Of a DNA stretch of 64,000 nt, positions 56,391 through 64,000 are shown in pieces (the stretch's first letter is position 1; each line of letters opens with the position of its first letter). Source of the stretch: Casuarina equisetifolia (taxonomy: Eukaryota; Streptophyta; Magnoliopsida; Fagales; Casuarinaceae); the NCBI GenBank assembly GCA_028551475.1, contig CM052355.1:23029580-23093579 (forward strand), written 5' to 3'. Under the pieces are notes generated by a model. That model did not search any database and was not told the DNA's origin. It saw only the letters and a list, made by a program, of their open reading frames with translations. A program made the translations under genes and the position numbers.

Positions 56391-56930
56391 AATTTAATTT
56401 ATTTTATGTTTGTACATATGGTTTAAAGCAATTCTTTTCATTGAAATCACTACCCTTTGGTTGAAACCCTAGCCAACATTCAAATTTTCTTAAAGCTTTC
56501 ACACAGTCTTGGACCCCGATTAAATGTGTTCAATCAAACAACATGCAAGTTATTGTCTATTTATTTATTTATTTTTGGATTAAATGTAGATTTTTCTTTT
56601 AGTTACTAGATATCATACATAGAAGTTCATGGCCATACAAGCCACGAGAAAATGGAGTAATGAAGAGGAATATTTTCATCTCTTCAATGTTGCATGCACA
56701 TTAAGGTTTTAGGTACAAATTCCTATCAAATTTTGGATAAAGTGCCTGATTATTGTTACATATTTGATTAATAGGATACATACTCCTATTCTCAAAGGGA
56801 AATCCCTCCATTGGTGTGGCTTCCTCACATGCTGTCTTGAAGTAACACCATAAGGTGTTTGAAAAAACACTTGTAAAGAACCGAACTTGCCAAATGTTTA
56901 CTATTTTAAATATAGATCGGCCAACCTTGC
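56391..56930. other. Unresolved sequence
   Basis: AT-rich, no gene seen. If the primer-site reading at 56931-56947 is right, this is the internal region of a minus-strand LTR element, but I find no coding match. Confidence 0.3.
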
Positions 56931-57170
56931 TCTAATACGATTTTGTTGGAAAGTTAAACAGAAAACACCAAAAGAGAGTAACTGTTTAAGGAGAACCAAA
57001 AGGGGTTAAACACAAATTTTCTTTAATGACACAAATTTGTGTTATTCAGTTCTAACAATTTCTTCATCCTCACATATTTTTTTCATTCCTCCACCTAAAT
57101 TAACTCGTAACTAGACAAAATAAATCTCCATAATAATTAATTATAAATTAACCTATCGCCTAGGGGTTGA
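56931..57170 (-). repeat. Possible LTR end with primer site
   Basis: On the minus strand TTCCAACA is followed by AAATCGTATTAGAGCAAGG, close to TGGTATCAGAGCAAGG, the initiator tRNA-Met primer site. The sequence to the right (56948 upward) would then be an LTR ending CCAACA. Its other end is not visible. Confidence 0.3.
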
Positions 57171-57667
57171 ATAAGACATTTAATTTTTTTTTTCTAATTT
57201 AACTTCAAAAGTCCAACACATATTTCCCGGTTGATAGGGGAAGGAAATGCTGCAACTAAAACGCGGCAATCACGATGAAGCGTAATTTGTTCGCCATTCT
57301 CAGCAGAGTGACTGGCTTGCAGCAAAGGCATTGTCAAGTGACTGCCGACTGAACTCTGTTTCATTATTAGATTGACGACTAGCAACTAATTTTCATTTAA
57401 AGTGACTAGGGCTTTCTCCCGAACGATTTTTGGCTTGTTTGGCCAATGAGGGATCCACCTCTCTTGTTCATTCCACATGTGTGTATTTTACACATACTAC
57501 CGATAGATGATTGGTGGTCATAAAACAGGCCGCGTTGGGCCGACATATTTATTACTGACCCAACCCCTCCCTCCCCAGCAAGTCTATCCACAACATTATC
57601 CTTCTAAGAGGACGCTACGAGCGAAGGCCTCATACGGTTCTCGCGTAAGAAAGCGGAAGGAGAAGAA
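57171..57667 (+). promoter_or_regulatory. 5' flank and leader of the small membrane-protein gene
   Basis: The last 60-130 bp before the ATG are purine- and C-rich and resemble a plant 5' UTR (AAGCGGAAGGAGAAGAA then ATG). A CCAAT motif lies at about 57441. A TATA-like stretch (ACATATTTATTACTG) is near 57542. Transcription start not determined. Confidence 0.4.
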
Positions 57668-57965
57668 ATGAATGGGATACAGGACGTAGCCTTGCCGATA
57701 CTAGGAATCGTAGCGGCAGCGGCTGTTACCTTCTATGTTGTAAGCTTTGCTGAGGTTAGAGAGGTAGCTTTCTACACGACTCCCTTCTCTCCTTGGTAAT
57801 TCTCTTTTTACATTTCTTGATTCGTTGATCTCTTCATTGCTTTTGGATGACCAGAAATCTTTTAGGCATTTCGAAGATTCGGAGGCTGAAAATGGAGGAT
57901 TCAAGTATGTTAGCTCAAGGGAGAGGCGGGCGAGAAGAAAAGCCGATAAAGAAGGCAAAAGTTGA
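57668..57965 (+). CDS. Small single-pass membrane protein, two exons
   Basis: Exon 1 is 57668-57763 (32 codons) and exon 2 is 57855-57965 (36 codons plus TGA). The 91-bp intron has GTAGCT and CCAG borders, phase 0. The 68-residue product opens with a short polar start, then one hydrophobic segment 'VALPILGIVAAAAVTFYVVS' (residues about 7-26), then a charged soluble tail with an acidic part ('FEDSEAENGG') and a basic end ('SSRERRARRKADKEGKS'). It has no cleavable-signal pattern; the segment should act as an anchor with the tail on one side. Conservation of both reading frames around a clean intron argues for a real gene. I believe similar small proteins are annotated in other plants as unknown; no function can be given. 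The ATG follows an A/G-rich leader and is the first in frame. Confidence 0.78.
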
Positions 57966-59837
57966 ACAAAAGAGGATCGTAAATGGGTATTTACCTTCTC
58001 TTTTGCGTTATTGTATATGACAACAGTTTTGATTTGTTGAAGCGGGAAAGAAAAGCCTCTGTATGTAGCTTGTCGGGAAAGCGGATGCCCATAAATTCTC
58101 TAGATCTATATTTTTGGGAACGGAAAAGTCTGAGATGAAGAATGAAAGAAACACGAGGATTGATTTTTGGTACTAGGGGCATAAAGTGGCAGTTCGAAAT
58201 CTTTTTGTAGTTTCTCGACATGAACCTAGAAATGCAAAGACAAGGAGCGAAAAGGAACATAATCAAGAAAATTTCGTTCTATATTTTTCTACACTGAATA
58301 TTCATACAAGTTTTACTTTTATGGATATATTTACTCGCTCCTACATGTCTATTTGCCTTTTCATTTTTGTCTTGCACCCACATATTTGACATGTGCTGCA
58401 TAATACTCGAAAAAAGCAAATTCCAACCTTCTCGCCAAGCTAATATTTTGCACAAAATAAAGTGTTGATGAGCCGACGGGATATATTTGAATGTAAAACA
58501 CCCAAATCAATTGTCTGATTTGGGAAAGTCAAGAGCCCAGCGATTTTGGTAAGTTGTAAAAGCATGTAAGTTTCGGTGCTAAGGAGCCGTTTTTTAATGG
58601 CCCCAAAGCCCACTATTTTATGCAAAAAAAACAAAGAAAGAAAAAAAAAAAAAAGGGGGGGTTGTGTAGGGGGAGGGGATAGATTTAAGCAGGAAAGCTG
58701 AGTTTTGATAAACTTGGGCTGTGTTTTTCTTCAACCACTTCACGAAGTGCATCTTCATACACATAACAATGTTTTGGTGGTGACAAAGGATGCAAAAAAT
58801 GCGTTTTTCTAAAATTATTTTGCGGGTTTGACATATTCGAAAGTAAAATTCACTATATTGGTTGTACAAATATTGCAGAAATTTATTTGCTATTATATTT
58901 GGTTGCAATATTTGATGAAGGAAATCACCATAGCACTTAACAATATTATCGTGGAAATTGATATATTTGTATGGTGAAATATTTGGTTCTTACAAATGTT
59001 GAAGTACATGATCAGATTGTTTGAATAATTGCATCAGAATAAGATTGATACTTTTATTCAAATCTATTGACTAAACTATCTTATTTTGTGAAACTGGCTC
59101 AAAACCACGTTACTGTGTATGTTTAGGCTGGCTGGAAATCATGTTCACAATGACACTATTGTTTCTGAAAAAAACTTGGCTATTCTCAATGGAATGACAC
59201 TATTGTAAGTGTCATATCTATCAAGAATAGTTATATGCTCATATTAAAATGATATTACTTGGCATATTTGGAGAAACTTATTTGGGAAGAAACTGTCTTG
59301 ATTATTCATTTTCCAAACATTTGCATTTGAATTTTCCCAAGTGATATATCATTTATGGGCTAAATTTTTGATCTGTTCTTCTTTTGGAACAAAATGAGAA
59401 TATCACAAATATGCATCAAAATTAATTGATGTGATTTCTATAGTTATTGTGAGAACTTTGTTTTTTTTTTTTTTGTCACAAAAGGTATCTCATGCTGTTT
59501 TAGTAAGATATTATGTAGAAGACTCACTTGTCGAAACAAGTTGTGACACTGCCGCGCAATAAACTAAATGCAACATTTAGATTAGTCCTACAATAGTGCT
59601 AACTTCGATAAAGGACTTTACCCCATCTTGCTGTTGCCGTAAATTTCTAGATGAGTTGCACTTTCTTTCCCAACCGATTTGAAAGACATTATTCGGCTAA
59701 AGGAGGGGCAATGGGAACCAAGCTGAAACTTTAAGAAAGAGGGAGAGGAAGGAACTTCTTAGTTTTAGTTAGCTTGAGATCGTCCTTGTCTTGACTTAGT
59801 GTTAGATATACCAAACGGTTTATATATTATTTATCTT
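57966..59837. other. Downstream intergenic, no gene recognised
   Basis: Contains the 3' side of the small gene and several short frames without motifs (58186-58389 plus, 58908-58618 minus). A mixed A/G run lies at 58637-58666, and a T-run at 59459-59475. Confidence 0.4.
59247..59354. repeat. Imperfect inverted repeat (possible MITE remnant)
   Basis: AAATGATATTACTTGG at the left pairs with CCCAAGTGATATATCATTT at the right with small gaps. Span about 108 bp, no coding content. No target duplication established, so a MITE is only one reading. Confidence 0.35.
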
Positions 59838-60460
59838 TGTTAAAATGTGTCCAACGAGTCCCACATTGTTAAAGAAAATATTAAACATCTTCCTTATAAA
59901 GAGATGGATTCCACCACTTAATACTTTAGGATTTTAAGTTAGATATGAGCCTTACTTTATAGAATATGACATGGTATAAAAGCCAAGATTCCCTTTAGCA
60001 CCTTTACAAGCTCTCATTCGTTTAAACCTATGCATTACCCACTTAATACCCCATAATGATGATCAAACAATTGGACTATTATGGTGAGGGGCATAGTCAA
60101 TTATTAGACATCATGATGGTTCAATAGTTTGACTATTATGGTGAGAGGATTTGTTAAGATATGGCTAATGAGTCCTATATTGCTATGAAAAATATTAAAC
60201 ATCCTATTTATAAAAAGATGGGTTCCACCACTAAATGCTTTAGAGTTTTAACTTGGATATGGGTCTTATTCCATAAGATTTGACATTTATCAAAGCTAAG
60301 GTTCCCCTTAACACCATTATAGGCTCCCATTGGTATAAGTCCACGCATTGCCCATATAATATCCCAACATGATGGTCAAACAATTAAGACTATTATAATG
60401 AGGGGGCATGTTGAATTATGTGGCATCATGATGGTCTAATAGTTTAATCATAAATGTTGG
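59838..60460 (+). mobile_element. TRIM-like element in tandem (LTR-internal-LTR-internal)
   Basis: Two direct repeats of exactly 134 bp (59838-59971 and 60152-60285) start TGTTAA and end TTGACA/ATGACA, each with a TATA box (TTATAAA). The first is directly followed by TGGTATAAAAGCCAAG (59972), an initiator tRNA-Met-like primer site, then 176 bp of non-coding internal sequence ending in a purine tract (GGTGAGAGGAT) before the second LTR. After the second LTR the primer site (60286) and internal sequence repeat but no third LTR is seen. Size, primer site and lack of coding fit TRIM elements (terminal-repeat retrotransposons in miniature), which are known to form tandems. It is not the 5S-bearing Cassandra type as far as I can see. 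Confidence 0.78.
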
Positions 60461-60893
60461 CATGTACAAAAGAGATACATAATAAGAATGTTCACCAATC
60501 TTGGCATAAGCTAAAGAGACATAGAACTTTAAAAGAAAACCAAAGCTTGACTCTTAATCTCATAAATTACGAAGTTATAAATTGTCTTTTCACAAAAGAG
60601 CATAGCTATTTATAAGAAAGATACATTTATTTCCCGAAAACTAGTCAAAGATCATAAATGACATCATAAATGTTGGCATGGGTTCTCTAGAGTATAGTTA
60701 CATGTTAATTGATAGCTAAATTCCCAAGGTAGTCAAAGGTATTAATTACTTCTAGTTATCCAAGGAAGAAATGCCTTGGAAATTAGTATTGATTAAAGTT
60801 GCTAAACTCAACTCCCCATATGGATCAATAATGAACATCTACACTTGGGTTGGAGCGGAATCATTTTGGGTTGGTTCAAAATGGGCCACATCA
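60461..60893 (-). repeat. 3' LTR of minus-strand gypsy element
   Basis: On the minus strand it begins TGATGTGGCCCATTTT at 60893, after a purine-rich AACCAAGGGAGCA, and has a TATA box (CTTATAAATAGC) near 60610. It runs towards lower coordinates and meets the TRIM-like element, where its end is lost or interrupted. Confidence 0.65.
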
Positions 60894-60895
60894 TG

Positions 60896-62250
60896 CTCCC
60901 TTGGTTAGAAAGGATTTGTCTTCGAGTCCAAGTTGTTTTCAATGTAATATGTTGAAAATCTTTGAAATTCATACTCCTTTGGAAGCTTTATCTTGTAAGA
61001 ATTGTCACTAATCTTCTTCACAATCTTGAATGGTCCTTTAATTGTGGTTAAAGTTTTGCATATCTTCCTGGTGGAAATTGTCCTTTACATAAATGTATCC
61101 AAACCAAATCACCTTCTTCAAATTTAACAAATCAACAATGCTTGTTAGCTTGAGCTTTATACTTTTGATTATGCCTTTCAATCTTTTCTCGAATTTGCTC
61201 AAGTAACTTTTTAAGGAAATTAGATCATTCTTTTGCATCACCTTTAAACTAATGTGTCAACGGTGGTAGGGGCACCAAATCCAAGGAGTTAATGGACTTT
61301 ATCCATTTACTACTTTAAAAGGACTACAAATGGTAGTTTGACTTATGGACTAATTATAAGCAAATTATGCATCTAGTAGAAGCAAGTCCCATTCATGAAT
61401 GTTTCGATTCACCAAGCTTCTCAAGGGGTTTCTCAAAGTTCTATTGACAACTTTGGTTTGTCCTTCACTTTAAGGGTGACATGTTATGCTAAATTGAAGT
61501 TTCATACCAAGCCTTTTCTATGTTGTTCTCTAAAAATGGCTTAAAAGCTTGTAATCTTGATTAGAAACTATGGTTTTTGGAATGTTGTGAAGCCTTACAA
61601 TCTCTTTGAAATTTACTCTACAATGTAGCAAGCATCATTACTTTTGTTACAGGTATGAAATGTGCCATATTGGAAAACCTATTGACCACTACCAAAATTG
61701 AGTCTTTATTTCTCTAAGTTAGAGACAATCCCAAGGTGAAATCCAAGCTCACGTCTTCCTAATGAGGAATGTGGAACAAGAAGAAGAGTATATAATCTTG
61801 TATTTTGCCCATGAACTTTTTGCTTTATGGCATACTAGTAAGTAGCCAATAGTTATTACACATCTTTTTTCATCGTCGTGGGCTAATAAAAACATTCTTA
61901 TGTAAAGGCTAACATTTTGACTCTACCAAAGTGCCCAGCAAATCCTCCTCCATGTGCCTCTTTGATAATAATGAGCCATAACAAACATTAAGGAATGCAT
62001 AGGTAATTATTTTTGACTAAGTATCCCTTTTGTAAGAAGAAATGATCATAACACCTTTAGAAGCTTCCTTCCATATTAAACAAAAATCAATATCATTGGG
62101 ATAAAATTATTTGACAATCTCAAAACCCAATACTTGTGCCCTTAAACATTAACAAATAATGTCTTCTACTTAGGGCATTGGAAACTCAATTAAGCTTCCT
62201 AGCCTTATTCTTAATTATAGAAAGTTAGTTGTAAAGACTTTATCCATTTA
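60896..62250 (-). pseudogene. Gypsy integrase remnant
   Basis: The minus-strand translation near the end gives 'KVIWFGYIYVKDNFHQEDMQ', matching the integrase C-terminal text VVWVHLRKERFP, then 'KIVKKISDNSYKIKLPKEYE' and 'FSTYYIENNLDSKTNPF', the usual end of this pol type. Further upstream 'LIIIKEAHGGGFAGHFGRVK' marks the zinc-domain histidines. Stops are dense, and only 61241-61038 is open for more than 60 codons. Confidence 0.75.
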
Positions 62251-62273
62251 GCATGACAATTGTTTAACTTTTG

Positions 62274-62597
62274 CTAGCTATTGAGATACTTGAGGGCTTT
62301 ATGATTAATAAAGAAAATAAACTCTTTTGGTAGTAGGTAATGCCACCAATGATTAAGTGCTTTAATAATTGCATAGAATTCTTTATAATAAGTTGAAAAC
62401 TTCCCATTACTTTCATTTAGCTTCTCACTAAAAAAGGCAATGGGTTGACCTTTTATGCTACAAACAACACCAATTCCTACATTTGAGGCATCACACTCCA
62501 TTTCAAAAAACTTATCAAAATTAGGAAATGCTAGAATAATACTAGATATCATTTTTTCCTTGATAAGATCAAAGCTCTTTTTACTAGTATCCATCAT
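62274..62597 (-). pseudogene. Gypsy RNase H domain
   Basis: 107 codons open: 'PNFDKFFEMECDASNVGIGV' with the first catalytic Asp, 'GQPIAFFSEKLNESNGKFST', 'YYKEFYAIIKALNHWWHYLL' (Glu) and 'FFINHKALKYLNS', where the expected Asp of YSDHxAL is lost to Asn (INHKAL). Best-preserved piece of this element. Confidence 0.88.
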
Positions 62598-62599
62598 AA

Positions 62600-63600
62600 G
62601 GATTCACCTTTTAAGCATTTTATAATTGAAGCAACCAATGTAATAAAACCCTAAATAAATCTTCTATAGAAAAACAAACCATGAAAGCTATGCATGTCAT
62701 AGATGGATCAAGGCACTAATTAGCTCACAATTGCCTCAATTTCGCTAAGATCCACCTTAACCCAAGAATACAATACCCTTGGTAAAGAACTCACATTTCA
62801 TTAAGTTAGCATATAATTTTTTATCCTACAAGGCTTGAAAGACTTGCTTTAAGTGATTCAAATTTTGATCTTCAGACTTGTTAAAGATCAATGTATTATC
62901 AAAATAAACCATAACAAATTTCTCAATAATGGTTTAAATATGTGAGTTATGAGATGCATAAATGTGCTTGGAGCATTGGAGAGTCTAAAAGGCATTACCA
63001 TCCATTCATAGAGTCCATTTTGAGTTTTGAATGCAATCTTTCATTCATCTCCAATCCTTATTTGAATTTGATGATAGTCACTTCTTAGGTCAATCTTAGA
63101 AAAGATAACAACACCATGAAGTTGATCAAGTGAATCATCCAACTAAGGAATTAGAAATCTATATTTGATGGTAATCTGATTGATTGCCCTACTATTAATA
63201 CACGTGTCATGATTCATCTTTCTTTGGCACTAACAAAGCTAGGACAACACATGGGCTCATGCTTTCACAAACCATCTTTTTGGACATAAGCTATCTACTT
63301 GCCATTGTAACTTTTATGTTGTGTTAGATTCATGTAATAAGCATCTTTGTTAGGAAGAAAAGCTTTTGGAACAAGACTGATGCAATGCTAAATATCTCTA
63401 GTTAGTGAAAGTCTTAGAGGAATTTCATTTGGAACAACATTTCCAAACTCCTAGACGAGTGGTTGTAATAAGGGATGTGGTTCAAGTTGAGGTTTAGAAT
63501 TTGACTTCATGAGTACAAGAGCATAAACTACTTCAATATCCTAAATTGTTTACTTTATTTAAGTGCTTGAAATTGCAAGTTTACCTTTCTTGCTTGATAG
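62600..63600 (-). pseudogene. Gypsy reverse transcriptase remnant
   Basis: The minus strand reads 'EFGNVVPNEIPLRLSLTRDI' and 'CISLVPKAFLPNKDAYYMN' at the start, then 'WTLWMDGNAF', '[18 protein letters not shown]' and 'KLYANLMKCEFFTKGIVFLG'. The catalytic YxDD reads YFDN, so the second Asp is lost. Many stops and frame shifts. Upstream parts run off the right end of the window. Confidence 0.82.
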
Positions 63601-64000
63601 TTTGCATGTGTTGCCTAGTTTGATATGAGCTATCATAATATGATTTCCATCCTTGTGAAGCGAATAAGTATTCTTATACCTATCATGAAGGCTTTTTAGT
63701 TATATTGCAAAGGCCTTCCTAAAAGTAGGTGATGACGTGGCCCAAGCCCTAACAACCATTACTGATGCACTTAAGGAGATAGGTCTAGCCATAACAATAA
63801 GAGAATTGATTTCCAAGGAGTCTTTGCTATGAACAACTAAAAGAATTTATTTCTTTTGACTATCTTAGGAACTTATGGAGCTTTTATGATGTAATTACTT
63901 ATCTTTAACTGGCCTTTTAGAAATAGAAGAATCTCTCTTATAATAGCCACCTTCTTATGTAGTGAAGCAATTTATGAGTTTGAGATTAAGTTAGAGCTTT
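63601..64000 (-). other. Upstream part of the minus-strand gypsy element
   Basis: Should contain the protease side of the pol pseudogene, but I see no readable motif. The element continues beyond the window. Confidence 0.35.

Noticed and set aside
57701..57958. 85-codon minus-strand frame
   Set aside because: Antisense shadow of the two-exon membrane-protein gene, covering its intron and exon 2.

Overview
The window is nuclear DNA of a flowering plant, probably a eudicot. The evidence is spliced plant genes with GT-AG introns, decayed Ty1/copia and Ty3/gypsy (chromovirus and Athila) retrotransposons, a TRIM-like element and tRNA-type SINE candidates. I cannot name the species. Most of the window is nested transposon wreckage, and nearly every transposon reading frame is broken.

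Two host genes look intact. The first is a six-exon minus-strand gene (coding part 7335-12648; probable 5' leader exon near 14360-14520) for a coiled-coil protein of about 1360 residues with a C-terminal membrane anchor. The second is a two-exon plus-strand gene (57668-57965) for a 68-residue single-pass membrane protein. A third host sequence, at 41447-43579 on the minus strand, is a truncated pseudogene of GABA transaminase (POP2 type) in at least seven exon pieces.

Layout. 1-3237: gypsy gag remnant and LTR, split by a solo Athila-type LTR (1440-2858). 3243-7030: non-autonomous gypsy element with TSD ATCTT, whose 3' end is a tandem repeat of [internal end + polypurine tract + U3]. 7.0-14.5 kb: coiled-coil gene. 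14.5-18.2 kb: gene-poor, with one SINE candidate. 18238-27557: copia element (TSD ATATG, 259-bp LTRs, about 9% LTR divergence) carrying two solo LTRs of one other family. 28.8-32.5 kb: copia RNase H debris, an Athila LTR-PBS-gag fragment and a minus-strand LTR. 33200-40785: chromovirus (TSD GAAAC) with a proline-rich repeat expansion and a copy of part of its integrase lodged in its protease. 41.4-43.6 kb: GABA-T pseudogene. 44.0-46.6 kb: Athila gag-protease derivative without polymerase. 47-53.7 kb: copia LTRs, a split LTR of the 3243-7030 family and a minus-strand copia gag with the same LTR family inserted. 54887-56182: solo Athila-type LTR on the minus strand. 57.7-58.0 kb: small membrane-protein gene. 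59838-60460: TRIM-like tandem element. 60.46-64 kb: minus-strand gypsy LTR and pol pseudogene running off the window end.

The most unusual structures are the tandem PPT-U3 array, the integrase-into-protease duplication, the TRIM tandem and the GABA-T pseudogene. I see no sign of a new defence or metabolic system. All intron, LTR and TSD boundaries were read by eye.
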